From assembly GCA_013213875.1 (NCBI GenBank), contig JABSSV010000302.1, positions 1 through 5,832 of the forward strand: a stretch of 5,832 bases of DNA, given 5' to 3'. Below the pieces are notes generated by a model that was not told where the DNA came from, did not search any database, and was given only the letters and a program-made list of their open reading frames with translations. The stretch is from Lysobacterales bacterium (lineage in GTDB: Bacteria; Pseudomonadota; Gammaproteobacteria; Xanthomonadales; SZUA-36). Shown here piece after piece: positions 1-5,706 of this stretch. The first letter of the stretch is position 1, and each line of letters starts with the position of its first letter. A program made the position numbers and the translations under genes.

Positions 1-701
1 AAATCGGCACTCGCCACCACCTGGGTGCGATCCCAGTGGTTGAGATTGCCCACATCCATAAATTCGATCAGCCGGACAATGTGGCCGGTGCCACGGAAAA
101 ACCCGATCAGGGACTCGATCTCCGTGTCGTTCACTCCCCGTTGCACCACCGTGTTGATCTTCAGTTGCTCGAAGCCGGCTTGCTCAGCCGCCTTGATGCC
201 TGCCAGCACCTCAGCCGCGCTGCCCTTGCCCCCCGACATGCGCCCGAAGGTGCTCTCATCGATGCTGTCGAGACTGACCGTGATGCGCCCCAGACCCGCA
301 GCCTTGAGCGCACGCGCATGGCGCGGCAGCAGAATGCCGTTGGTCGTGAGGGCCAGGTCATCGATACCTGGCACCGCGGCGAGGCGTGCGACCAGATCGC
401 TAAAGCCCGGACGCAACAACGGCTCGCCCCCGGTTAAACGCAGCTTGTGCACACCCAGGCGGACGAAGACACGAACCAGACGCACAAGTTCGTCATCGCT
501 AAGCAATTCCGGCTTCGGCAGAAATATGCCCCGTCCCTGCAGGGAGTCAGCGGGCATGCAGTAGTCGCAACGGAGGTTGCAACGGTCGATCACGGAGAGC
601 CGCAGATCACGCAGCGGCCGGGCAAAACGGTCTTGCACCGGGTCAACGACTGGCAAGGGAAAGTCTGGCCGGATGATTTTTGAACGCTTGGCGCTACTCA
701 T
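1..701 (-). CDS. moaA: MoaA, GTP 3',8-cyclase (partial, C-terminus beyond window)
   Basis: Radical-SAM enzyme that, with MoaC, turns GTP into cyclic pyranopterin monophosphate, the first step of molybdenum cofactor synthesis in the cytoplasm. Reading back from an ATG at 701 gives 233 residues before the window edge. Visible motifs: the radical-SAM cluster motif CNLRCDYC (Cys 41, 45 and 48) followed by MP; the SAM-binding LTGGEPLLR (about 89-97); LTTNG (118-122); SLDS (143-146); and RLIEFMDVGN (210-219). All are typical of MoaA. The C-terminal part with the second 4Fe-4S cluster and the GG tail would lie off the left edge and is not seen. Neither the ATG at 701 nor an in-frame ATG at 725 has a good ribosome binding site. 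The 701 start gives the more usual N-terminus, but 725 is possible; an in-frame TAG lies just upstream of it. The family call is very secure; the start is not. Confidence 0.96.
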   Translation of the reverse strand, partial: MSSAKRSKIIRPDFPLPVVDPVQDRFARPLRDLRLSVIDRCNLRCDYCMPADSLQGRGIFLPKPELLSDDELVRLVRVFVRLGVHKLRLTGGEPLLRPGFSDLVARLAAVPGIDDLALTTNGILLPRHARALKAAGLGRITVSLDSIDESTFGRMSGGKGSAAEVLAGIKAAEQAGFEQLKINTVVQRGVNDTEIESLIGFFRGTGHIVRLIEFMDVGNLNHWDRTQVVASAD

Positions 702-761
702 GCTGCGGAGTGTAGCGGAATGCATTGCTGCGGGTGTGAACGCCTACAGGGCGGCCCGAAT

Positions 762-1139
762 TCAGAAGTCCTGGCGCAGCATTCGGCGATCAAGGTGTTG
801 CCACATGTAGTCGTGAAACTCCCGCTGCTTGCCACGTAGCGCAAGCTCGAAGGTACGCGCCAGTAACCGCGCCTCATGCCGGTTACGCCAACTGGCCAAA
901 GCCCATGCAGCCAAGGAGATGACGATGGCCAGCAGCAGCGGGATGAAGCCGAGAATCCAGGCTACCGCGACGGCCACGGTGATACACCAGAAGGCCACCG
1001 ATGCCTGTCGCTTTTTGCTGCGTGCCTCGTACTGGGCCTCGCGAAAGGCGCTCACATAGGCATGCGGCGTATCGTCGATCAGCAGAAAATGCTTCTCGTA
1101 ATACGGTGTGGTGTCGCTCAGCGTGACCGGATCTTTCAT
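762..1139 (-). CDS. Small membrane protein of unknown function, two predicted TM helices
   Basis: 125-residue protein that I do not recognise. It has a polar N-terminal segment rich in acidic and aromatic residues (1-45), two hydrophobic helices close together (about 48-64 and 66-83) and a basic, amphipathic C-terminal tail (84-125) with many Arg, Leu and aromatic residues. This predicts a membrane hairpin with both ends on the same side, probably the cytoplasm. The reading frame extends to an ATG at 1175, but a possible -10 element (TAAAAT, 1179-1184) would put the transcript start at about that ATG. The ATG at 1139, starting MKDP, is therefore preferred. It ends in TGA 37-60 bases before moaA on the same strand, so co-transcription with moaA is possible. 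It is divergent from the membrane gene at 1270. That it is a real gene is likely from the clean helix pattern and lack of overlap with other genes; its function is open. Confidence 0.7.
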   Translation of the reverse strand: MKDPVTLSDTTPYYEKHFLLIDDTPHAYVSAFREAQYEARSKKRQASVAFWCITVAVAVAWILGFIPLLLAIVISLAAWALASWRNRHEARLLARTFELALRGKQREFHDYMWQHLDRRMLRQDF

Positions 1140-1178
1140 CGCGTCGCCAGATGCCCATGCGCTTGCTGCCTGCATCTT

Positions 1179-1208
1179 ATTTTACGATTCATGAATAGGC
1201 AGTGCCAG
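1179..1208 (-). promoter_or_regulatory. Possible sigma70-like promoter for the 762-1139 gene
   Basis: On the minus strand TAAAAT (1184 to 1179) matches the -10 consensus at 5 of 6 positions. CTGGCA (1208 to 1203) matches the -35 consensus at 4 of 6 with an 18-base spacer. Transcription would start near 1172, about 33 bases before the ATG at 1139. The AT-rich patch stands out in an otherwise GC-rich gap between two divergent genes. It is a weak match, and no operator is recognisable next to it. Confidence 0.35.
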
Positions 1209-1269
1209 CAGCCAGTAGTTTATGCACGGGCCGGTTGACAGGTGCCGCCGGAATGCTGATGCTTGGCAC

Positions 1270-1620
1270 ATGCGTGCCCACTCAGCCAGTCTCCTGAACG
1301 CCCTCTTGCTCATCGCCCTGTCGGCCTGGGGCTATTTCAGCTCTGGCGCCGCGTCTTTCACCGCGCTGATACCCGCGGCTTTTGGCGTATTACTCTTGGC
1401 CTGCTACCCGGGCGTAAAGGCGGAAAACAAGGTTGTGGCGCATATCGCGGTATTGCTGACGCTGGTGGTCCTGCTGGCCTTGTTCATGCCGCTACGGGGC
1501 GCCCTGGGGCGGGAAGATCCTCTGGCGATCCTGCGCGTCGGTCTCATGCTGGCCTCAAACGCGCTGGCTTTGGCGTTGTTTATCAAGAGCTTTATCGACG
1601 TCCGTCGCGCCCGCGGCTAG
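1270..1620 (+). CDS. Small integral membrane protein of unknown function, four predicted TM helices
   Basis: 116-residue, very hydrophobic protein and the only plus-strand gene here. Four predicted membrane helices lie at about 8-24, 31-47, 56-74 and 86-106. Short polar links carry a PGVKAENK segment (47-54) and a GALGREDP loop (77-84), and the tail is basic (RRARG). This resembles a widespread family of small uncharacterised four-helix proteins; no function is known to me. The frame can be extended to an ATG at 1222, but those 16 residues are polar and Arg-rich. The ATG at 1270 puts the first helix near the N-terminus, so it is preferred, although neither start has a clear Shine-Dalgarno site. 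Its TAG stop shares the tetranucleotide CTAG with the stop of sodX on the other strand. Confidence 0.75.
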   Translation: MRAHSASLLNALLLIALSAWGYFSSGAASFTALIPAAFGVLLLACYPGVKAENKVVAHIAVLLTLVVLLALFMPLRGALGREDPLAILRVGLMLASNALALALFIKSFIDVRRARG

Positions 1621-1937
1621 CTGCGCCCGGCAGCCAGGCGCATCCTGGGCAGGCGCCAGACCACCCGCCCCAGAATCTGCTCAGGACGAACCACGCCCAG
1701 ATCCATAGACGGCGCACTGGTTGCACCATCCCCTCGCAGTCTGAACCCGTCCTCGTCATAGGCGATAAGACGCTTGATGATCAGCCCCAGGCCCTGATGC
1801 TGAATACATGCGATGGACCCCACAGAGCACGAGCCCGGTGGACGCCGAAAGCGCCGCACCAGAACCAGATCACCGGAGCGTAGCGCGGGTGCCATGCTGG
1901 CGCCCCGCACGCGTATGAGTCGCCAGCCAAGGATCAT
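1617..1937 (-). CDS. sodX: SodX, nickel-type superoxide dismutase maturation protease
   Basis: 106-residue S26-family (signal-peptidase-like) serine protease. In this family SodX is thought to remove the SodN N-terminal propeptide so that the new N-terminal His can bind nickel. Visible elements: the catalytic Ser box RGASMAP with Ser14; the SGDLVLV strand (21-27); a Lys box IIKR with Lys55, the expected general base; and GDGATSAPSMD (69-79), equivalent to the family's GDNxxxSxDS box. At this length it is a minimal catalytic fold. It has no N-terminal membrane anchor, unlike LepB, which fits action on a cytoplasmic precursor. The ATG at 1937 lies 18 bases after the sodN stop and in the same frame, with only a poor ribosome binding site, so expression may depend on translation of sodN. 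The gene ends in TAG, overlapping the convergent membrane gene by 4 bases. The call rests on the motifs plus adjacency to sodN. Confidence 0.93.
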   Translation of the reverse strand: MILGWRLIRVRGASMAPALRSGDLVLVRRFRRPPGSCSVGSIACIQHQGLGLIIKRLIAYDEDGFRLRGDGATSAPSMDLGVVRPEQILGRVVWRLPRMRLAAGRS

Positions 1938-1955
1938 GGCGATTTCGAACCCGAC

Positions 1956-2453
1956 CTAAAGTATCGGGTAGACCACGGCCTCCGCGGGAGGATAAGGACA
2001 AACCTTACGCTCGCTGGCTACGTTCTTGGTCTGCCAGAAGGCCTCGGCGAACTGGTTGACCAGCTCCAGCAGATCCAGCGCATCCTGCCGATTGACTTCC
2101 TGCTTGCAGGCGCTGGCCTTCACCATGATCGCGTGCGCCACGCCGTGGATGTGCGGGTGCGTTTCCAGGTGCCCGCCCTTGAAATAATCCCCCCAGATAA
2201 TGCGAATCTCATGTTTCACCCGCTCCGCTTCCTGCTCCTTACGCAAGACGCAGCGGCCGATGGTATTGGCTTTGGCCAGCGCCTCAGCACCTTCCTTGGC
2301 GGCGGTTTCAATCATGATATCCATGATGCGCAGCACCGAGAGGGCCCCGATGATGGCCTCTGACGGATCGTAGATGGCGCAGGGAATATCGCAGTGCGCG
2401 GAGGCAGTTTGCGGCGTCAATCGCGCGCGCATGGGGTGGCTTTTCTGGGTCAT
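1956..2453 (-). CDS. sodN: SodN, nickel-containing superoxide dismutase
   Basis: Converts superoxide to oxygen and hydrogen peroxide in the cytoplasm using a Ni(II/III) site. The precursor is 165 residues. A 19-residue propeptide ending TASA precedes the nickel hook HCDIPCAIYD (from residue 20). After cleavage His1, Cys2 and Cys6 are the known nickel ligands, and Tyr9 and Asp3 are also conserved. The rest follows the four-helix-bundle family: KEQEAERVKHEIRIIWGDYFK (about 72-92) and the conserved FWQTK (139-143). Beyond FWQTK there is a tail of about 22 residues with a PYPP element that the short Streptomyces enzyme lacks. Mature length would be 146 residues. An excellent ribosome binding site GAGGAG (2460-2465) sits 6 bases before the ATG, stronger than that of sodX, which fits a need for much enzyme and little protease. 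It is the middle gene of the operon behind the Fur-box promoter. Confidence 0.97.
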   Translation of the reverse strand: MTQKSHPMRARLTPQTASAHCDIPCAIYDPSEAIIGALSVLRIMDIMIETAAKEGAEALAKANTIGRCVLRKEQEAERVKHEIRIIWGDYFKGGHLETHPHIHGVAHAIMVKASACKQEVNRQDALDLLELVNQFAEAFWQTKNVASERKVCPYPPAEAVVYPIL

Positions 2454-2459
2454 GTTCTA

Positions 2460-2465
2460 CTCCTC
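2460..2465 (-). promoter_or_regulatory. Strong ribosome binding site of sodN
   Basis: GAGGAG on the minus strand, 6 bases upstream of the sodN ATG. It fixes the start at 2453 and therefore the 19-residue propeptide. It contrasts with the poor site in front of sodX. Confidence 0.85.
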
Positions 2466-2497
2466 ATTGGTTCAATCTTAAGGACGCTGGCCTGCAC

Positions 2498-2986
2498 CTA
2501 GCATAGTGCTGCGGGCGCAAACCTGCCGCTGCTGATCACATCAAGCAAACTGGCCAGGCGCTGCAAACGCAAGCGTCGGGTATCCTCATCGGCAGCCCCA
2601 AGCGCAAGATAGTCAGCCATGGGAAACTTGAGCATGCGCAACAAGTCCTCGATTACGGCTGGCTGACCCCGGCGGCTTCGAAGCCATCGCTCCGCATAGG
2701 CGAAAGCGCCCTCAAACACTGATTCTGCCTTGACCACCTGGCCCATCTGACTGAAGTACTCAGCCAGATTCGAGGTGGCCACAAAATAAGCCGAGGCCGC
2801 ATGGCGGTCCACCAGCGCACTCGTGCCGGCGAGGGCGAGGTCCAGCTGGCCCCGGGCCAGCGCGGCGCCGTCCTCATAACCCTGGCGCGCATTTTTCAGA
2901 TCGCCGTTTGCCAGCGCGTCATTCGCATCGCGCATCAGTTTTTGCCAGCGTGTGGTCCACAGGACCAGGGGTCCGGTTCGGCTCAT
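2498..2986 (-). CDS. TPR-like helical protein of unknown function, first gene of the Ni-SOD operon
   Basis: 162 residues, no signal peptide and no membrane segment, so probably cytoplasmic. It appears almost wholly alpha-helical, with two helix-turn-helix units of TPR character: about 12-48 (ANDALANGDLKNARQGYEDG core) and about 64-101 (NLAEYFSQMGQVVKAESVF core). These are followed by further helices rich in Leu and Arg (110-152). TPR units usually bind proteins. No catalytic motif is visible, and there is no His- or Cys-rich metal site; the only Cys is the last residue. An AGGAG site (2993-2997) 6 bases before the ATG fixes the start. The stop lies 44 bases before sodN on the same strand with no terminator between, so it should be co-transcribed with sodN and sodX. 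It is the gene closest to the Fur-box promoter. A chaperone or adaptor for Ni-SOD is conceivable, but nothing in the sequence proves it. Confidence 0.85.
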   Translation of the reverse strand: MSRTGPLVLWTTRWQKLMRDANDALANGDLKNARQGYEDGAALARGQLDLALAGTSALVDRHAASAYFVATSNLAEYFSQMGQVVKAESVFEGAFAYAERWLRSRRGQPAVIEDLLRMLKFPMADYLALGAADEDTRRLRLQRLASLLDVISSGRFAPAALC

Positions 2987-2992
2987 GGGATA

Positions 2993-2997
2993 CTCCT
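2993..2997 (-). promoter_or_regulatory. Ribosome binding site of the TPR-like gene
   Basis: AGGAG on the minus strand with a 6-base spacer to the ATG at 2986. It decides the start and shows that this frame is translated. Confidence 0.8.
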
Positions 2998-3052
2998 GTC
3001 TGAGTGACTGGCTGACCGGAGTAACCGGCTGGCTGGCCGTGCCTGCGGCTTT

Positions 3053-3081
3053 ATTTTAAATAATAATGATTCTCATTTCCA
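3053..3081 (-). promoter_or_regulatory. Sigma70-like promoter of the TPR-sodN-sodX operon
   Basis: On the minus strand TGGAAA (3081 to 3076, 4 of 6 against TTGACA) and TAAAAT (3058 to 3053, 5 of 6 against TATAAT) are separated by 17 bases. Transcription would start near 3046, giving a leader of about 60 bases before the TPR-like gene. The region is strikingly AT-rich compared with its surroundings. The Fur box fills the spacer, so a bound repressor would exclude RNA polymerase. Confidence 0.65.
3061..3080 (-). promoter_or_regulatory. Fur box (iron-dependent operator)
   Basis: The minus strand reads GGAAATGAGAATCATTATT at 3080-3062, matching the 19-base Fur consensus GATAATGATAATCATTATC at 15 positions. 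In the 7-1-7 form, TGAGAATCATTATTA (3075-3061) matches TGATAATNATTATCA at all but two defined positions. It lies between the -35 and -10 of the operon promoter, the classic place for repression by Fe-bound Fur. A paralogue such as Nur or Zur is possible in principle, but the match is to the Fur form, and an iron transporter lies next door. Confidence 0.85.
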
Positions 3082-3147
3082 TATGAATCACACCCCGAAA
3101 AGGCCGTGATTTACCCTGATTGGACGATGGATGACCCCTTCACAGAA

Positions 3148-3170
3148 GGCGCCCTTTCGCCAGGGTCGCC
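3148..3170 (-). terminator. GC-rich hairpin just after fbpC, possible weak terminator
   Basis: Two bases past the fbpC stop, GGCGCCCT (3148-3155) can pair with AGGGTCGCC (3162-3170), with one bulged T and a 6-base loop. On the minus strand it is followed by TTCTGTG rather than a run of T. It is therefore not a standard intrinsic terminator, though it may slow polymerase or protect the 3' end of the mRNA. Confidence 0.3.
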
Positions 3171-3172
3171 GC

Positions 3173-4186
3173 TTATCCAGGCGTTGGAAAAACCGTGAAG
3201 GGACCTGTGTGCGACAGTTCCACACGAACGGGAAGGCCCTCTTCCCATCCCTCCGTTTGGGTCGTGCGCACCTGCAGCGCAACTCCGCTGTCATGCTGCA
3301 CCCGATAGAGCCAATGCGCGCCCTCAAACTGCCGCGCAACGATAAGCGCATTGGGGGCTGCTGAGTCGCTCACAAGCACGCAGTCCTGAGGGCGCAAGAG
3401 CACTTCACAGCTTTCGGACGCAGGCGTCTGCCGTGCGCGCAGAGCCCCCAGCGCAGTGACTATCTCCGGCCCGACCACCTGTCCCGGCAACAGAGCGGCC
3501 CGCCCGAGAAAGGTGGCTACAAAACGATTCACCGGCGATGCATAGCATTGCTGCGGCGTGTCCAGTTGCACCAACCTGCCCTGCTGAAAAACCCCCAAGC
3601 GATCACCAACTGACAGGGCCTCGGACTGATCATGGGTCACCCAGAGAGCCGGTATGCCCGCCGCCTTGAGCGCGTCCCGAATGTCCCAGCGTAGTTCCTC
3701 TTTAAGCGCCGCATCCAGATTGGATAGTGGTTCATCCAGAAGCATGAGCCGAGGCTCGTGCGCCAGGGCACGCGCCAGGGCGACACGCTGCTTCTGGCCG
3801 CCGGAAAGTCGTGCCGGTTTGGCGTCCCGCAGAGCCTCTAGCCCCAGGCGCGCTATCCAGCGGTCTGCCTGAGTCCGCTCACGCACGCGGAAGTTCACAT
3901 TGTCCTCCACGCTGAGATGGGGAAACAGCGCAAAATCCTGGAATACCATGCCTATCTGCCGCTTCTCAGGCGCGACCACCTGCCCCGCTTTCGCACGCCA
4001 TGCACCCAGGGCCACAGCGCCTTCCGCTAGGGGTACCAAACCCGCGACGGCATTCAGCAGGGTGGATTTACCACAGCCGGTCGGTCCGACCAGCATGAGA
4101 ATTTCATCTTCAGCCAAAGTCAGGCTGAGACCATCCAACACCCGGGTCGAGCCATATTCAACCGCAATATCTGACAGCGTCAGCAT
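3173..4186 (-). CDS. fbpC: FbpC, ATP-binding protein of a ferric iron ABC transporter
   Basis: 337-residue ATPase that drives import by the FbpB permease at the inner face of the cytoplasmic membrane. Motifs in order: Walker A GPTGCGKST (34-42); Q-loop Gln83 in FQDFALFPH; signature LSGGQKQR (from 127); Walker B LMLLDEP with Asp151 and Glu152; D-loop SNLD; and H-loop His185 in WVTHDQ. Residues from about 227 form the C-terminal TOBE-like regulatory domain (FLGRAALLPG, VLLRPQD) found in the FbpC/PotA/CysA group. Start choice: a TTG at 4189 is in frame, but the ATG at 4186 is better. It shares a base with the permease stop (TGATG) and has GAGGAAGGG (4195-4203) 8 bases upstream. The group also contains spermidine, sulfate, thiamine and phosphonate transporters. 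Iron is chosen from the fused permease, the binding-protein tail and the Fur box nearby. It is last in the operon, ending in TAA. Confidence 0.9.
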   Translation of the reverse strand: MLTLSDIAVEYGSTRVLDGLSLTLAEDEILMLVGPTGCGKSTLLNAVAGLVPLAEGAVALGAWRAKAGQVVAPEKRQIGMVFQDFALFPHLSVEDNVNFRVRERTQADRWIARLGLEALRDAKPARLSGGQKQRVALARALAHEPRLMLLDEPLSNLDAALKEELRWDIRDALKAAGIPALWVTHDQSEALSVGDRLGVFQQGRLVQLDTPQQCYASPVNRFVATFLGRAALLPGQVVGPEIVTALGALRARQTPASESCEVLLRPQDCVLVSDSAAPNALIVARQFEGAHWLYRVQHDSGVALQVRTTQTEGWEEGLPVRVELSHTGPFTVFPTPG

Positions 4187-5706
4187 CAATCGCGCCCTTC
4201 CTCATACCATTCAAATTCTGCCCGGCGCTCGCCGAAAAACATCAAAGCCAACCCCAGCCCCGACATCAGAATCAGCAGAAGCCCGGGCACTGCCGCCTGA
4301 CCAAAATAGCCGGCCTCGTAGACCCGCCACATGTAGGTCGCGAGAGTCTCAAAGCCAATGGGCGCCAACAGGAGCGTCGCGGGCAGTTCCCGCATCACTT
4401 CCAGAAAAACCAGCGCTCCGCCCGCGATGACGCCGCGTAAGGTCAGCGGGAAGTTCACGCGTCGAAACGTCTCGGCCGGTCCAGCTCCCAGTACGCGGGC
4501 GGCGCGCTCCATACTACCCTCCAGAGCCGCCACGCTGGTGCGAATCGCGCCCACCGCTAACGGTAAAAAGCGCAACACATAGGCCAGCACCAGTACCGCA
4601 GTGGTTTGGTAGAGCCAGGGCAACTTGAGACCCAGATGAACCAGCGCGGTACCCATGACGATGCCCGGCACACCGAACCCCAGATAGCTGATCCGTTCCG
4701 CCAGGCGGCCGACGCGACCTGCCAGTGCCGCATAGGCCATCGGCAAGGCCGCAAGTACCGCCACCCCGGCGGCCAGCAAGGACACATAGGTTGAATTCCA
4801 GGCCAGCTGGTAATCAAATTCCCCCGCACCATCGCGAAGCAACCAAAGCAGAAAAATTCCCAGGGGCAGCAGTATCGCCAAGACAAAAACCGGCAGCACG
4901 CCGAGTAGTGCCAGGGGTACCTGCCAGGGCCGGGGCCAGAGCACCAGAGTACGGCCAGCCCGTTCCTCCGTAGCACGTACGCGCGACTCGAGAAAAAGAA
5001 TCAGCCCCACCAGCAGCAGCAGTTGCAGCGAAAGCACGGCAGCCTGACTGAGTCCGAAAGCGTTGTACTCCACAAAGATCATGCGGGTAAAGGTATCCAC
5101 ATTCATAATGGCAGGTGTGCCAAAATCTGACAGGGCATAGAGTCCCGCCAGCAGGGCGCCGGCCGCAATACCGGCAGCAGCGCGCGGCAACACCACGCGC
5201 CAGATACAGCCCCACAAAGACAGCCCCAGAGACCGGGCCGCATGTATGAGGCTGCCGTCCTGGCTCCGCAGCGCCGCCCGCGTGGTCAGCAAGACAAAGG
5301 GATAGGTATAAAGCGCCATGACCAGACTAGCGCCCAGCAAGCCTTCGGCCTTCGGCGTAGCGATACCCAGCGTGCGCTCAATCTCGCCACCGGGACCGAA
5401 AGCGGCGAAAAAGGCGAAGGCACCGAGGTAACTCGGCATGGCCAGCGGTGCGGCCAGCATAATCAGCCACAAAGGCGCCCAGGGCAGCCGCACCAGCGCT
5501 GTTAGCAAGGCCAGCGGTACGCCAATGAGCACGGCGCCCAGCACCGTCAGACCCATCAGCGCCAACGTACTGGTCAGCACATGCCATTGCCGCGCCTGAA
5601 ATACGGGCTCTGGCCCCCACGCCAGATCAAACAGCACCAGTATCGGCAGCAGCGCCAGGCCCGCGATCAGTAGCGCCGGCAGATAGGAGCCGGGCCAGTG
5701 CTTCAT
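4186..5706 (-). CDS. fbpB: FbpB, fused two-domain permease of a ferric iron ABC transporter
   Basis: 506-residue inner-membrane permease forming the Fe(III) channel; FbpB carries two permease domains in one chain. About 12 hydrophobic helices are visible. There are two copies of the EAA coupling loop that docks on the ATPase: AARSLGLSLWGCIWRVVLP (156-174) and AARVLGAGPAETFRRVNFP (402-420), each followed by a Gly-rich helix. The segment MRELPATLLLAPIGFETLA (438-456) and the length near 500-540 are typical of FbpB/SfuB. ThiP (thiamine) has the same fused layout and is the main alternative; the Fur box next to the operon favours iron. The ATG lies inside the stop of the upstream gene (ATGA, 4-base overlap), and the TGA stop overlaps the fbpC ATG by one base. 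All three proteins are thus translationally coupled in the order binding protein, permease, ATPase. Confidence 0.92.
   Translation of the reverse strand: MKHWPGSYLPALLIAGLALLPILVLFDLAWGPEPVFQARQWHVLTSTLALMGLTVLGAVLIGVPLALLTALVRLPWAPLWLIMLAAPLAMPSYLGAFAFFAAFGPGGEIERTLGIATPKAEGLLGASLVMALYTYPFVLLTTRAALRSQDGSLIHAARSLGLSLWGCIWRVVLPRAAAGIAAGALLAGLYALSDFGTPAIMNVDTFTRMIFVEYNAFGLSQAAVLSLQLLLLVGLILFLESRVRATEERAGRTLVLWPRPWQVPLALLGVLPVFVLAILLPLGIFLLWLLRDGAGEFDYQLAWNSTYVSLLAAGVAVLAALPMAYAALAGRVGRLAERISYLGFGVPGIVMGTALVHLGLKLPWLYQTTAVLVLAYVLRFLPLAVGAIRTSVAALEGSMERAARVLGAGPAETFRRVNFPLTLRGVIAGGALVFLEVMRELPATLLLAPIGFETLATYMWRVYEAGYFGQAAVPGLLLILMSGLGLALMFFGERRAEFEWYEEGRD

Noticed and set aside
25..564. 179-residue plus-strand open frame rich in Arg, Ser and Pro
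   Set aside because: It lies wholly antisense to moaA, whose radical-SAM motifs are unmistakable. The composition is that of a shadow frame in GC-rich DNA.
702..761. Search for a molybdate, Mo-cofactor or other control element in front of moaA
   Set aside because: The gap is only about 60 bases, GC-rich, with no hairpin, promoter match or riboswitch core that I can support.
1263..1883. 206-residue plus-strand open frame spanning the membrane gene and sodX
   Set aside because: It overlaps two well-supported genes in other frames and has a shadow-like Arg, Pro, Gly and His composition with no recognisable domain.
1617..1937. Reading the S26 protease as LepB signal peptidase I or a LexA/UmuD-type repressor
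   Set aside because: At 106 residues it has no membrane anchor and no DNA-binding domain, and it sits directly behind sodN, so SodX fits better.
3010..3050. CCGG...CCGG and repeated GGCTGGC motifs in the operon leader, considered as a riboswitch (for example nickel-cobalt type)
   Set aside because: The leader is only about 60 bases, shows just a 4-base-pair stem with a 5-base loop, and has none of the conserved core of a known riboswitch.
3088..3364. Short open frames on both strands between fbpC and the Fur box (87 and 77 residues)
   Set aside because: Both run into the fbpC coding region in other frames, lack ribosome binding sites and have no recognisable content.
3900..4430. 176-residue plus-strand open frame
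   Set aside because: It is antisense to fbpC and fbpB, both of which carry full ABC transporter motifs. It is an Arg/Pro/Ser-rich shadow.
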